DNA from: Ideonella dechloratans
GTDB taxonomy: Bacteria; Pseudomonadota; Gammaproteobacteria; Burkholderiales; Burkholderiaceae_C
Direction: 5' to 3'
Assembly (NCBI RefSeq): GCF_021049305.1
Contig: NZ_CP088081.1
Coordinates: forward strand, 3,224,001-3,288,000
DNA length: 64,000 nucleotides
Below the pieces are notes generated by a model that had not been told where the DNA came from, did not search any database, and saw only the letters and a program-made list of their open reading frames with translations. The first letter of the stretch is position 1. Every line of letters starts with the position of its first letter. This document shows, in pieces, positions 35,871 to 45,247 of the stretch. Both the position numbers and the translations under genes were made by a program.

Positions 35871-36504
35871 GCCGCTGCGTGAAGGCCACGCGGGCGGCCT
35901 GCCGTTCCGGCGCCAGGGCCCGGGCGCCGTCGCGCTGCCGCTGGCGTTCCCGCCAGGCGGCCATCAGGGTGCGGGCCTCGTCGTCGGGGCGGGCCGGCAG
36001 CTTCCAGTAGGCCGAGCAGTCGGACTCGCGCGCCAGCAACCGGTGGTTCACCAGCTCGCGCCGCAGCGTCACATGGTCGCCGAAGGTGTTGGCGGCCTTC
36101 AGCACCGTGTTGACCTCGGCCTCGGTGTAGCTGCGCCGGGGCTCGAAGCGGGCCCACAGCGGCCACAGGATGAGGCGCTGCACGCTGTATTTGGCCGGCC
36201 AGCGCTGCAGGCGGCCGGCGGTGTCGAACTGCAGCAGCGCGCGGCGGGCGGCATCGCTCAGGGGCGCGGGGGCCGCGTCCACCGGCGCGGGGTCCGCAGG
36301 CGAAACGTCCGCGGCCATCGCCGGCGCCCCCTGCGGCGCGCCAGCCTGCAAGGCCTGCAGGTTGCGGTAGCCCGCGGCGCGGGCGATCTGGTTCAGGAAC
36401 TGGAGATGGCTGGGCGGCGTGGCGCTGTCGGCCAGGGCCCGCGCGAGCTGGCGCGCGAAGGACGACAGGTCGGCGATGACCAGCGAGGTCGGGATACGGG
36501 CCAT
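35824..36504 (-). CDS. DUF2087-domain protein
   Basis: A 226-residue protein. Its second half carries the DUF2087 pattern: RALLQFDTAGRLQRWPAKYSVQRLILWPLWARFEP, then YTEAEVNTVLKAANTFGDHVTLRRELVNHRLLARESDCSAYWK, a winged-helix-like fold seen at the end of some regulators. The N-terminal half (SFARQLARALADSATPPSHLQFLNQIARAAGYRNLQAL) is a helical segment that may be a second DNA- or protein-binding unit. Start at 36504 has AGGAG eight bases away. The 3' end runs 47 bases into glmU on the opposite strand. Role unknown, probably regulatory. The 253 bases upstream hold no other gene. Confidence 0.8.
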   Translation of the reverse strand: MARIPTSLVIADLSSFARQLARALADSATPPSHLQFLNQIARAAGYRNLQALQAGAPQGAPAMAADVSPADPAPVDAAPAPLSDAARRALLQFDTAGRLQRWPAKYSVQRLILWPLWARFEPRRSYTEAEVNTVLKAANTFGDHVTLRRELVNHRLLARESDCSAYWKLPARPDDEARTLMAAWRERQRQRDGARALAPERQAARVAFTQRLRASGPSSAGSSLPG

Positions 36505-36757
36505 GAAGGCGGCTCCTCGTGCGGGCCACGGCGGGCAGACCACGCGCACGCACGCGCGGCCGGGGGTCGTCGGCTTGCCGGTTCCCACCGCAGCCTGCCG
36601 GGCCACAGGGCCGGGGCGGACACACGTGAGCGACTCAGGATCAGGGCAGGTTTAGCTCGCGGAAGGACCGCGCGACGACGCCTGGGTGAACTGCCGACCG
36701 GACGCCAGTCTAGCCGAATCGGCCCGTCCCCGGTCGCCGGTGCCGCCGGGCCGAAGC

Positions 36758-37615
36758 TCAGCCCTGGCGCTGCCGGTAGACCGAGACCGCCAGGCACAGG
36801 TCCTCCCAGGCCTTGGCCTTCTCGGTGGGCTGGCGCAGCAGGTAGGCCGGGTGGTAGGTCACGATCACCGGGGTGCCGTGGTAGTCGTGCACCTGGCCGC
36901 GCAGGCGGCCGATGGGTTCGTCCCGGCCCAGCAGCTGCTGGATGGCGAAGCGTCCCATGGCCAGCAGCACCTTGGGCCGCACCAGGGCGATCTGCCGGTG
37001 CAGGAAAGGCGCGCACTGTGCCAGTTCCTCGGGCTGCGGGTTGCGGTTGCGCGGCGGCCGGCACTTGAGGGTGTTGGCGATGAAGACCTGGTGGGCTGCG
37101 TCGGCCTCGGACCGGGTCAGGCCGACGGCCTGCAGCATCGCGTCGAGCAACTGTCCGGCCGCGCCGACGAAGGGCTCGCCCTGCTTGTCCTCCTGCTCGC
37201 CCGGCGCCTCGCCGACGATCATCCATTCGGCCGAGGGGTGCCCCACGCCGAAGACGGTGTTCCTGCGGCTCTCGCACAGGGCGCAGGCCTGGCAGCCGGC
37301 CACGGCCTCGCGCAGCGCGGGCCAGTCCATCGCGGCCACGCCGGCGGCCTGCGGCGACGGGGCCGAGGGCGGCGGCACTGCCGCGGCAGCGGGAGCGGCA
37401 GGCGGCGTCCGCGCGGACACCACGGGATGCGCCGGGGCGGGCTCCCCCCCCTGGGTGACCGCCGGTGTCGGCGCCTCGACCGGCGCCTGAACCGCCAAGG
37501 GGACGATCGCAGGAGCCGCCTGGGGTGCGGCCGGCCGCAGCGCAGCGGGCGGCGGGCTCCAGATGCGCAGGCCCATGCCCTGCAAGAGGGCCTGCTGGCG
37601 CTCAGTCCACGGCAT
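36758..37615 (-). CDS. Uracil-DNA glycosylase, family 4 (iron-sulfur type)
   Basis: A 285-residue protein: a Pro/Ala-rich linker (about residues 20-90), then the family 4 domain with CQACALCESRRNTVFGVGHPSAEWMIVGEAPGEQED (cluster Cys pair and active-site GEAPG), GQLLDAMLQAVGL, FIANTLKCRPPRNRNP (further cluster Cys) and the late motif TYHPAYLLRQP. It removes uracil from DNA. ATG at 37615 is chosen for an AGGAGG six bases before it, overlapping the rimI end by 14 bases. The long disordered N-terminus is common in Burkholderiales. Confidence 0.93.
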   Translation of the reverse strand: MPWTERQQALLQGMGLRIWSPPPAALRPAAPQAAPAIVPLAVQAPVEAPTPAVTQGGEPAPAHPVVSARTPPAAPAAAAVPPPSAPSPQAAGVAAMDWPALREAVAGCQACALCESRRNTVFGVGHPSAEWMIVGEAPGEQEDKQGEPFVGAAGQLLDAMLQAVGLTRSEADAAHQVFIANTLKCRPPRNRNPQPEELAQCAPFLHRQIALVRPKVLLAMGRFAIQQLLGRDEPIGRLRGQVHDYHGTPVIVTYHPAYLLRQPTEKAKAWEDLCLAVSVYRQRQG

Positions 37616-38102
37616 GCCCGGCCTCCTGCGCATCCTCGGCCTTGACCGGGCGACACATCACCACCGCATCCTCCCGGCCCTGGGCCGCCGGGTAATAGCC
37701 CTTGCGACGCCCGACGGCCACGAAGCCGTTGCGCTCGTACACGTGACGGGCCCGCGCATTGCTCTCCCGCACCTCCAGCCAGAGCTGCAGCGCCCCGGCC
37801 GTGCAGGCCTGCCGGTCCAGGTCGTCCAGCAGCCGATGCGCCAGCCCCTGGCCCTGCCGCGATGGCGCCACGGTGATGTTGAGCAGGTGCATCTCCTCGA
37901 CCCCGCCCATGGCGACGTAATAGCCCCACAGCGCCCCGTCGGCCGGCGCACGCAGCAGCCAGGCCGGATGGTTCACCGCCAGCGAGTCGATGAAATTGCC
38001 CCGCGTCCAGGGAAAGGGGTAGGCCTGCTGCTCGATGGCCAGCACCTCGTCCAGATCGGACACGGTCATCGGCACCAGGCGCAGCGCGGTGTCGGTCTTC
38101 AC
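37602..38102 (-). CDS. rimI: Ribosomal protein bS18-alanine N-acetyltransferase
   Basis: A 166-residue GNAT acetyltransferase: YPFPWTRGNFIDSLA near 30-44, HLLNITVAPSRQGQGLAHRLLDDL (acetyl-CoA pyrophosphate loop) and LEVRESNARARHVYERNGFVAVGRRKGYYP are RimI hallmarks. The start is GTG at 38102, whose GTGA overlaps the tsaB stop; an ATG at 38069 is a later alternative. The tsaB-rimI-udg order is common in this lineage. Confidence 0.93.
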   Translation of the reverse strand: MKTDTALRLVPMTVSDLDEVLAIEQQAYPFPWTRGNFIDSLAVNHPAWLLRAPADGALWGYYVAMGGVEEMHLLNITVAPSRQGQGLAHRLLDDLDRQACTAGALQLWLEVRESNARARHVYERNGFVAVGRRKGYYPAAQGREDAVVMCRPVKAEDAQEAGHAVD

Positions 38103-38830
38103 GGTCCCGCCCCCTGCTTGAGCGCCTCGCGCTCGGCGGTGGTCAGGGCCACCTTGTCGCGCAGGTAGACCGGCAGGGCCTGTTCCGGCGGCACCCCCCG
38201 GCCCTGGCCCCAGGCTTCGCGCGCCAGGCGCAGGGCCGCACCGGCCCGGTCCTGCTGCGTGCCCCAGACCCGGCTGCCCGCCGGCAGGGGCAGGCGCTCG
38301 CCGAAGGCCGCCGGCGCATTGCCTGCCAGCCGCAGCGGCGCGTGGCCCCAGCGGGCCCGCAAGGTGTCCAGGTCGCTCAGGTGCGGCGCGACGACCGCCG
38401 CCCAGCCTGCCGCGCCCCGGCGGTAGGCCGCGGCATAGACCTCGTCCATGCGGGCGTCCATCGCCACCCACAGCAGGGCCTCGGGCCCCTCGGCAGGCGC
38501 GTCATCCAGGGCACCCTGGGCGCGGGCGTCCTCGGCCACGATCAGCAGGCTGTCCAGCGGCAGCACCGGCTTGCCGGCCCCGAAGGCCAGCCCCTGGGCC
38601 ACCGACACCGCGGTGCGCAGCCCGGTGAAGGCGCCCGGCCCCTGGCCGAAGGCGATGGCGTCCAGGTCCGACAGCCCCACCCCGGCCTGGGCCAGCAGGT
38701 CCAGCACGGTGGGCACCAGCGTGGCCGAGGCCAGAGCGCCGCCCGCACTGCCGTGCGTCCAGGCCGACTCGCCCACCCCCACCGCCACGGCCATCTGCTC
38801 GGTAGCGGTGTCCAGCGCCAGCAGCTTCAT
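38099..38830 (-). CDS. tsaB: tRNA threonylcarbamoyladenosine biosynthesis protein TsaB
   Basis: A 243-residue ASKHA-fold protein: LLALDTATEQMAVAVG at the N-terminus, FGQGPGAFTGLRTAVSVAQGLAFG near 62-85 and VAMDARMDEVYAAAY near 118-132. It is the non-catalytic partner of TsaD in t6A37 synthesis, using the threonylcarbamoyl-AMP made by TsaC (41470-42462). It overlaps rimI by four bases. Confidence 0.95.
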   Translation of the reverse strand: MKLLALDTATEQMAVAVGVGESAWTHGSAGGALASATLVPTVLDLLAQAGVGLSDLDAIAFGQGPGAFTGLRTAVSVAQGLAFGAGKPVLPLDSLLIVAEDARAQGALDDAPAEGPEALLWVAMDARMDEVYAAAYRRGAAGWAAVVAPHLSDLDTLRARWGHAPLRLAGNAPAAFGERLPLPAGSRVWGTQQDRAGAALRLAREAWGQGRGVPPEQALPVYLRDKVALTTAEREALKQGAGP

Positions 38831-38923
38831 GGGCGGAACCGGGACCGGCGCGGAGCGACCGGCCAGTGCAGCGAGGGGACAAGGGGGAGCATCCCGCCAG
38901 TGTAGCCGTGCGATGATTCCCCG

Positions 38924-40372
38924 ATGCGAGGAACGCCCTGCCCCCCGCGCCGCGTCCTGCGGCTTTCCGTGCTCTGTCTGACCCTGCTGGCGCCCCTGGC
39001 CCAGGCCGCGCCCGCCCTGCCCCCGGCGGTGCAGACCGCCCTGCGGCGGGCCCAGGTGCCTGCCGAAGCCCTGTCGGTGGTGGTGCAGGAGGTGGGCAGC
39101 GAGCGCCCGCTCTGGAGCCTGGCGCCCGACACCCCGCGCAACCCGGCCTCGGTCTTCAAGCTGCTCACCACCTACGCGGCATTGGACCAGCTGGGCCCGG
39201 CCTGGACCTGGCAGACGCCGGTCTACCTGAGCGGACCGGTGCGCGACGGGGTCCTCGACGGCTCGGTGCTGCTGCGCGGCAGCGGCGACCCCAGCCTGGT
39301 GCTGGAGCGGGTGTGGCTGCTGCTGCGCCATCTGCAGCAGCGGGGCGTGCACCGCATCCGCGGCGACATCGTGCTGGACCGCAGCGCCTGGCAGCTGCCG
39401 CCCAGCACGCCGGCGGACTTCGACGGCGAGCCCAGCAAGCCCTACAACGTGCAGCCCGATGTGCTGCTGCTGAATTTCAAGACCCTGACCCTGCACTTCA
39501 GCCCGCAGCCGGACCTCGGCGTGGCCCGGGTCAGCGCGGAACCGCTGCTGGCCGGGGTGAGCCTGCCCGAGACGGTGCCGCTGAGCCCGCGGCCCTGCGG
39601 CGACTGGCGCACCGCCCTGCAACCCGACTGGAGCGACCCCACGCGCATCCGCCTGCAGGGCAGCCTGGGGGCTGATTGCGGCGAGAAGGACTGGCCGGTG
39701 GCCTATGCCGACCCGGCGCACTACAACGCGCGGCTGATCGCCCAGCTCTGGCAGGAGATGGGCGGCCAGCTCGACGGTCAGGTGAGGGAAGGCACGGTGC
39801 CGGCGCAGGCCGACCCGACCTGGCAGGAAAGCTCCCCCCCGCTGGCCGAGGTGGTGCGCGACATCAACAAATTCAGCAACAACCTGATGGCCGAGCAGCT
39901 CTTCCTGACGCTGGGCATGCTGGAATACGCCGACCCCGACCGCCCCGCCACGCCCGACGATGCGCGCGCCGCGCTGCACGACTGGCTGGTGCGCCACCTG
40001 GGGCCGGAGGCTGCGGCGCAGGTGGTGGTGGACAAGGGCTCCGGCCTGTCACGCGAGACCCGCATCACGGCCTCGCAACTGGCCACGCTGCTGCTGCAGG
40101 CCTGGCGCAGCCCGGTGATGCCGGAGCTGATGAGTTCGCTGCCGGTCAGCGGCGTGGACGGCACGCTCAAGCGCTCGACCGCCACCGGCGGCCGGGCCCA
40201 TTTGAAGACGGGTTCGCTGCGCGACGTGGCCGCCCAGGCCGGCTATGTGCTCTCGCGCAGCGGCCGCCGCTACGTGCTGGTGGCCCTGGTCAACGACGCG
40301 CAGGCCGGACGCGCCCGGCCCGCGCTGGAAGCCCTGACCCAGTGGGTCATGGACGACGCGCCGGCACCCTGA
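38924..40372 (+). CDS. dacB: D-alanyl-D-alanine carboxypeptidase/endopeptidase (PBP4 family)
   Basis: A 482-residue periplasmic class C penicillin-binding protein: signal peptide ending AQA (about 28), catalytic SVFK at 76-79, FSNNLMAEQL (SxN motif) and HLKTGSLRDVAAQAGYV (KTG motif). It trims or cleaves cross-linked peptidoglycan. Convergent with the SGNH lipoprotein gene across 27 bases. Confidence 0.95.
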   Translation: MRGTPCPPRRVLRLSVLCLTLLAPLAQAAPALPPAVQTALRRAQVPAEALSVVVQEVGSERPLWSLAPDTPRNPASVFKLLTTYAALDQLGPAWTWQTPVYLSGPVRDGVLDGSVLLRGSGDPSLVLERVWLLLRHLQQRGVHRIRGDIVLDRSAWQLPPSTPADFDGEPSKPYNVQPDVLLLNFKTLTLHFSPQPDLGVARVSAEPLLAGVSLPETVPLSPRPCGDWRTALQPDWSDPTRIRLQGSLGADCGEKDWPVAYADPAHYNARLIAQLWQEMGGQLDGQVREGTVPAQADPTWQESSPPLAEVVRDINKFSNNLMAEQLFLTLGMLEYADPDRPATPDDARAALHDWLVRHLGPEAAAQVVVDKGSGLSRETRITASQLATLLLQAWRSPVMPELMSSLPVSGVDGTLKRSTATGGRAHLKTGSLRDVAAQAGYVLSRSGRRYVLVALVNDAQAGRARPALEALTQWVMDDAPAP

Positions 40373-40399
40373 ACAGGGCGCCCCGGCGTCCCCGGACGC

Positions 40400-41434
40400 T
40401 CAGAACGGGTTGCTGGTCGCGCGGGTGATGGCCAGGTTGCCCAGGGTGGAATGGGCGATGTAGCTGTTCAGGTGGATGCCGTCCGCCCACAGGTCCCTCT
40501 TGGCCGCGCTGTCGTTGGGCACGGTGGCCGTGGTGCAGGTGGACAGGCTGGCCGAGCCATCCAGGTAGCCGTTGCTGTCGGCCGAGGCGTTGTCGATGTC
40601 GGCCACATGGGCGTCGTCGCAGGCGGCCTCGGTGGTCTCGTAGTTGCCGTACTGCACCAGGTTGGCGATGGCGTCGTTGAAAGTCAGCAGGCCGATCTTG
40701 CTGCCGTCGTTCAGCAGGACGGTGCGCAGGCCCTGGTTGAAGGCGTCCGAGATGCTGGTCATCAGCTTGGCCTCGGACGAGCCCTGGGCCTTGGCCCAGG
40801 GGGTCGAGCCCATTTCGAAGACCTGGGCCACCAGCACGCGGGCGCCGGTGTCGGTGATGCTGTTGATCAGCCGGGCCAGCCGCTCGCCCCGGGCCTCGGC
40901 CTCGGTGGTCTTGTCCACGGTGGAGCTGTAGGTGACGCTGTCCTTGTAGATCTCGATCACGTCGTTCATGCCGACCCAGACCGTGACCAGGTCGTTGCTC
41001 CCCAGCGCATCGTGGCCGATGTCCCCCTGGAAGGCGCTGACCTGGGCCTCCACCGCGCGCTCGGTGGCTCCGTACTGGGCCTGCATGAAGGCGTTGAGCT
41101 TGCCGCTGGCCAGGTTGTTCGGGTTGCACTCCTTGAACACCAGGCCGTAGTAGCTGGCCAGGCGCTGCACCCAGATGTAGCGGCTGCTGTCGCTGCACAG
41201 CACGGTGGCGTTGGTGGAATCCGTGGGGTCCACCGCGTTCATCGCGTAGTTGTAGCTGTTGCCCGTGCCCTTCGGATCGGTCAGCGCGCTGTACTCGTCA
41301 CCGAAGACGATCAGGCGGCTGGGCACGAACTTGTCGTAGTGCGAGGTGCCGCCGCCGCAGGAGGCCAGCAGCCCGGCCGAACACCCGACGGCAGCAAGGG
41401 CACGCAACAGGCGGGCGGGCAATGCGAATTTCAT
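40400..41434 (-). CDS. SGNH/GDSL-family hydrolase lipoprotein
   Basis: A 344-residue exported protein. The N-terminus has a lipobox-like LLASC (Cys near 26) followed by GGG. SRLIVFGDEYSALTD carries the block I nucleophile in a GDxYS form, VWVGMNDVIEIYK is block III with its Asn, and DGIHLNSYIAH is block V with the catalytic Asp/His. Probably an esterase or lipase attached to the outer membrane. ATG at 41434 has GGAG five bases before it. It follows tsaC by 35 bases and may be a distal member of the pur run. Confidence 0.87.
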   Translation of the reverse strand: MKFALPARLLRALAAVGCSAGLLASCGGGTSHYDKFVPSRLIVFGDEYSALTDPKGTGNSYNYAMNAVDPTDSTNATVLCSDSSRYIWVQRLASYYGLVFKECNPNNLASGKLNAFMQAQYGATERAVEAQVSAFQGDIGHDALGSNDLVTVWVGMNDVIEIYKDSVTYSSTVDKTTEAEARGERLARLINSITDTGARVLVAQVFEMGSTPWAKAQGSSEAKLMTSISDAFNQGLRTVLLNDGSKIGLLTFNDAIANLVQYGNYETTEAACDDAHVADIDNASADSNGYLDGSASLSTCTTATVPNDSAAKRDLWADGIHLNSYIAHSTLGNLAITRATSNPF

Positions 41435-41469
41435 CTTGGCTCCAATGGTGAGTCGAAGGGTCGGGCGGT

Positions 41470-42462
41470 TCACTCCGCCGCGGCCCGTTGCAGTCGATCG
41501 CGCACCCCGTCCCAGGCCGGGTCGGCCGGCGGGGTTTCGATCCAGATCAGTGCCGCGCCGGTGGCATCCAGTTCCCGCAGGACCGCAAACAATTCGTGCG
41601 CGGCCTGCGCGGCATCGGCCGGCATGGGGCGAAACGGCCAGACCGAAGACGGGGGCCGGGCGCTGCGGGAATATACCGCCACGGTCGGCGGCCGGCCGGC
41701 CGCGGGGGCGGGCAGCACCGAAAGGGCCTGGCGCAGGCTGGGCCCGTCCATCAGCCGCACCCGGGCCCGCGGCGCGTAGTGCGAGGTCAGCGTGCCCGAG
41801 GCCCGCGGCGCGGCCGCGTCGCGTTCGTGCAGCGGCTCACCCAGCGCGGCCTCGAGTTCGGCGCGGGTCAGGCGCCCCGGTCGCAGCAGCACCGGATGCC
41901 CGCGCGAGCAGTCGACGATGGTGGACTCGATGCCCACCTCGCAGTCGCCGCCGTCGAGCACCAGCAGGTCCGGGCCGAACTCGTCCTGCACATGGGCCGC
42001 CGTGGTGGGGCTGACGCGCCCGAAGCGGTTGGCGCTGGGTGCCGACACCCCGGGCACCCCCAGGGCCGCCGCCTCGCGCAGCAGGGCCTGGGCCACCGGG
42101 TGTGAGGGGCAGCGCAGGCCGATGCTGTCCTGTCCGCCGGCCGACAGCGAGGCCACGCCGGGACGGCGCGGCACGATGACCGTCACCGGCCCCGGCCAGA
42201 AGGCGGCTGCCAGACGGCGGGCCGGCTCGGGCCAGGCCGCGGCAAAGGCCATGGCCGCGGCCTCGTCGCTCACATGGACGATCAGGGGATGGCCAACCGG
42301 CCGGCCCTTGGCGCTGTAGATCGCGCCGACGGCGGTGTCGTCATCGGCCCGGGCGGCCAGGCCGTAGACCGTCTCGGTGGGCAAGCCCACCAGCGCACCG
42401 GCCGCCAGGGCCTGGGCCGCGCGCTGCAGCGCGGCGGGATCGCGACCGTCCAGCACCGGCAT
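41470..42462 (-). CDS. tsaC: L-threonylcarbamoyladenylate synthase, Sua5-type
   Basis: A 330-residue enzyme with an N-terminal YrdC domain (AGALVGLPTETVYGLAARADDD near 21-42, YSAKGRPVGHPLIVHV, PSANRFGRVSPTTA) and the C-terminal Sua5 domain found in longer members (from about residue 220, SHYAPRARVRLMDG). It makes threonylcarbamoyl-AMP from Thr, bicarbonate and ATP for tRNA t6A. It starts three bases after purK, so it belongs to the purEK operon. Confidence 0.94.
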   Translation of the reverse strand: MPVLDGRDPAALQRAAQALAAGALVGLPTETVYGLAARADDDTAVGAIYSAKGRPVGHPLIVHVSDEAAAMAFAAAWPEPARRLAAAFWPGPVTVIVPRRPGVASLSAGGQDSIGLRCPSHPVAQALLREAAALGVPGVSAPSANRFGRVSPTTAAHVQDEFGPDLLVLDGGDCEVGIESTIVDCSRGHPVLLRPGRLTRAELEAALGEPLHERDAAAPRASGTLTSHYAPRARVRLMDGPSLRQALSVLPAPAAGRPPTVAVYSRSARPPSSVWPFRPMPADAAQAAHELFAVLRELDATGAALIWIETPPADPAWDGVRDRLQRAAAE

Positions 42463-42465
42463 GCG

Positions 42466-43644
42466 TCAGAAGGCCGGCAGGCCCAGCAGCGCGCAGACCT
42501 GCAGGGCCGTGGCGGTGGCCGCCTCCGGCGTGGCCGCGGTGACGGTCAGGTGGCCCATCTTGCGGCCGGGCCGCGCGCTGGTCTTGCCGTAGAGGTGCAG
42601 GTGCACCCCCGGCAGGTCCAGCACCCGGTCCCAGGGCGGGGTGCGCTCCTGCCCGTCGGCGAACCACAGGTCACCCAGCAGATTGAGCATCACGGTGGGC
42701 GAATGCAGGCGCGGCATCACCAGCGGCAGGCCGGCCATGCAGCGCACCTGCAGCTCGAACTGCGACACATCGCAGGCGTCGATGGTGTAGTGGCCGGAGT
42801 TGTGCGGGCGCGGCGCCATCTCGTTGGCCACCAGGGCCGAGCCGCCCTGGCCGTCGTCGACGACGAAGAACTCGACGCACAGCACGCCGACATAGCCCAT
42901 CTCGGCGGCAATCAGCCCGGCCCGCTCGACCGCCTGGGCGGCCAGGGCCGCGTCCACCTCGGGCGCGGGCACCTGGGTCACGGCCAGGATGCCGTCGCGG
43001 TGCAGGTTCTGCTGCACCGGGAAGTGCACGATCTGGCCATCGGCGCCACGGGCCACGATGACGCTCAACTCGCGCTGCAGTGCCAGGCGCTTTTCCAGCA
43101 CGCAGGGCACCTGCTTCAACTCGGCCCAGGCGGCGGCCAGTTCGGCCGGGGTGGCCACCCGGACCTGGCCCTTGCCGTCGTAGCCCATGCGGGCGGTCTT
43201 CAGGATGCCGGGCAGCAACTCGGGCGACACGGCGGCCAACTGCTCGGCCGTCTCGATCACCGCATGGGGTGCGCAGGGCACGCCGGAAGCGCCGAAATGC
43301 GCCTTCTCGGCCGCTCGGTCCTGGCAGATGGCCACGGCATCACCGGCCGGCGCCACCGGGCGGCGCTCGGCCAGGGTGCGCAGGGCCTGGGCCGGCACGT
43401 TCTCGAACTCGGTGGTGATGGCCTCGGCCGCCTCGGCCAGTTGCTGCAGGCCGGCCGGGTCCAGGTAGTCGGCCTGGATGTGCAGGTGGGACACCAGACC
43501 GGCCGGGCTGGCCGGGTCCGGATCCAGCACCGCGGTGCGGTAGCCCATGGCCTGGGCCGCGTGGACGAACATGCGGCCGAGCTGGCCGCCGCCCATCACG
43601 CCCAGCGTGGCCCCGGGCTGCAGGGGTCGGATCGGGTGGGTCAT
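42466..43644 (-). CDS. purK: 5-(carboxyamino)imidazole ribonucleotide synthase
   Basis: A 392-residue ATP-grasp enzyme: [32 protein letters not shown] at the start, [21 protein letters not shown] (ATP loop) and [23 protein letters not shown]. It carboxylates AIR at N5 in purine synthesis. It lies four bases after purE and three before tsaC. Confidence 0.97.
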   Translation of the reverse strand: MTHPIRPLQPGATLGVMGGGQLGRMFVHAAQAMGYRTAVLDPDPASPAGLVSHLHIQADYLDPAGLQQLAEAAEAITTEFENVPAQALRTLAERRPVAPAGDAVAICQDRAAEKAHFGASGVPCAPHAVIETAEQLAAVSPELLPGILKTARMGYDGKGQVRVATPAELAAAWAELKQVPCVLEKRLALQRELSVIVARGADGQIVHFPVQQNLHRDGILAVTQVPAPEVDAALAAQAVERAGLIAAEMGYVGVLCVEFFVVDDGQGGSALVANEMAPRPHNSGHYTIDACDVSQFELQVRCMAGLPLVMPRLHSPTVMLNLLGDLWFADGQERTPPWDRVLDLPGVHLHLYGKTSARPGRKMGHLTVTAATPEAATATALQVCALLGLPAF

Positions 43645-43648
43645 GGTG

Positions 43649-44158
43649 TCAGCCCAGGTCCTGGGTCATGGCCCGTGCCGCCTCGGTCTGGCGGGCCCGG
43701 AAGGCCTCCAGCTGCGCGCGCAGCGCCGGGTCGCGGTTGGCCAGCATGGCCACCGCGAACAGGGCCGCGTTGGCGGCGCCGGCCGTGCCGATGGCGAAGG
43801 TGGCCACCGGGATGCCCTTGGGCATCTGGACGATGGAATGCAGGGAATCGACGCCCTGCAGGTGGCGGCTGGCCACCGGCACGCCCAGCACCGGCACCAC
43901 CGTCTTGGCCGCCAGCATGCCCGGCAGATGGGCGGCGCCGCCAGCGCCAGCGATGATGGCCTGCAGACCGCGCGGGGCGGCCTGCTCGGCATAGGTGAAC
44001 ATGTCATCGGGCATGCGGTGGGCCGAGACCACGCGGGCCTCGTGCGGCACGCCGAACTCGGCGAGAATCTGCGCCGCGGCCTTCATGGTTTCCCAGTCGC
44101 TGGAAGATCCCATGACGATGCCCACGACGGGCGCTGCAACGGACGAGGCACTGTTCAA
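43649..44158 (-). CDS. purE: 5-(carboxyamino)imidazole ribonucleotide mutase
   Basis: A 169-residue class I Pur[14 protein letters not shown] near 13-25, [34 protein letters not shown] and [32 protein letters not shown]. It moves the carboxyl group of N5-CAIR to C4. The start appears to be a rare TTG at 44158 (GGAG nine bases upstream). No ATG or GTG would give the usual ten-residue lead before VGIVMG, and the first in-frame ATG lies inside that motif. Confidence 0.95.
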   Translation of the reverse strand: MNSASSVAAPVVGIVMGSSSDWETMKAAAQILAEFGVPHEARVVSAHRMPDDMFTYAEQAAPRGLQAIIAGAGGAAHLPGMLAAKTVVPVLGVPVASRHLQGVDSLHSIVQMPKGIPVATFAIGTAGAANAALFAVAMLANRDPALRAQLEAFRARQTEAARAMTQDLG

Positions 44159-44187
44159 GGCTGGATGCTCCGATCACCAAACCCGCG

Positions 44188-44199
44188 ATTTTAGGCCGG
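44188..44199 (-). promoter_or_regulatory. Putative purE promoter core, shared with purC
   Basis: The minus strand reads CCGGCCTAAAAT. TAAAAT is a near-consensus -10, 29 bases before the purE start. The identical 12-mer lies 28 bases before purC (47290-47301). No clear -35 is seen at either. Confidence 0.45.
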
Positions 44200-44268
44200 C
44201 CTTGTTGCTCCCGTGTTCACCCCCATTTGATGCAGGTTGTCGCCGACCGGCCCCAGGAACCCGAGACC

Positions 44269-45231
44269 ATGATTGACATCACCATCGAGAACTTCCAGAC
44301 CGAGCTGATCGAGGCCTCCCGCCAGCAGCCGGTGCTGCTGGACATCTGGGCCCCCTGGTGCGGCCCCTGCAAGGCACTCGGCCCGGTGCTGGAAAAGCTG
44401 GAAGCCGCCTACGGTGGCCGCTTCCTGCTGGCCAAGCTCAACAGCGACGAGCAGCCCGAGATCGCCGGTCAGCTCAGCCAGGCCTTCGGCGTGCGCTCCA
44501 TTCCCTTCTGCGTGATGTTCTCCGGCGGCCAGCCGGTGGACGGCTTCGTCGGCGCGCTGCCCGAAGCCCAGGTGCGCGAGTTCCTGGACAAGCACGTGCC
44601 CAGCGAGGAGGCCCTGGACGCCGAAGCCGAGGTGGAAGAAGCCGAGGCCCTGCTGGCCAGCGGCGAGCACGACATCGAGGCCGTGCTGGCCAAGCTGCAG
44701 GAGGCGGTGGCCATCGACCCGTCCAACGACGTGGCCCGGCTGGATTACCTGAAGGTGCTGCTGGGCCTGGCCCGCACCGAGCCGGCCCGGGTGGCCCAGG
44801 CCCGCGCGGCGTTTGAACCGGTGTCGGTGAAGGCGATGACGGACGGCCGCTTCGCCGCCATCCAGCGCTGGATCGAAGCCGCCGAGGCGGTGCAGCAGGC
44901 GCCCGACCTGGCCACGCTGGACGCGGCCATCGCCGCCAACAAGCGCGACTTTGCGGCCCGCTTCCTGCGAGCCCAGCAGCTCTTCGTGGCCGGCCAGCTG
45001 ACCGACGCGATGGACGAACTGCTGGAAATCATCATGCGCGACAAGGCCTGGCAGGACGAGGCCGCGCGCAAGACCTATGTGGCCATCCTGGAGTTGATGA
45101 CCAAGCCGGCCCCCAAGGCCGCCGACACGGCCCCCGGCAGCACGCTGGAGATCGCCGGCAAGGCGGCCGTGACGCCCAGCGACCCGGTGCTGGACCAGTA
45201 CCGCCGCAAGCTGAGCATGGCGTTGTTCTGA
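44269..45231 (+). CDS. cnoX: Thioredoxin-TPR chaperedoxin (CnoX/YbbN-like)
   Basis: A 320-residue protein: an N-terminal thioredoxin domain with active site WCGPC (Cys31, Cys34) and GVRSIPFCVMFSGGQ (cis-Pro), then an acidic linker (AEAEVEEAEALL) and a C-terminal TPR-like helical domain. CnoX proteins hold oxidised clients and pass them to GroEL or DnaK. The intact CGPC makes this an active-cysteine type, unlike the E. coli version. ATG at 44269 is chosen; the frame is open upstream but the thioredoxin domain begins here. Divergent from purE. Confidence 0.9.
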   Translation: MIDITIENFQTELIEASRQQPVLLDIWAPWCGPCKALGPVLEKLEAAYGGRFLLAKLNSDEQPEIAGQLSQAFGVRSIPFCVMFSGGQPVDGFVGALPEAQVREFLDKHVPSEEALDAEAEVEEAEALLASGEHDIEAVLAKLQEAVAIDPSNDVARLDYLKVLLGLARTEPARVAQARAAFEPVSVKAMTDGRFAAIQRWIEAAEAVQQAPDLATLDAAIAANKRDFAARFLRAQQLFVAGQLTDAMDELLEIIMRDKAWQDEAARKTYVAILELMTKPAPKAADTAPGSTLEIAGKAAVTPSDPVLDQYRRKLSMALF

Positions 45232-45247
45232 GCCGAGCCGGCCCTGG

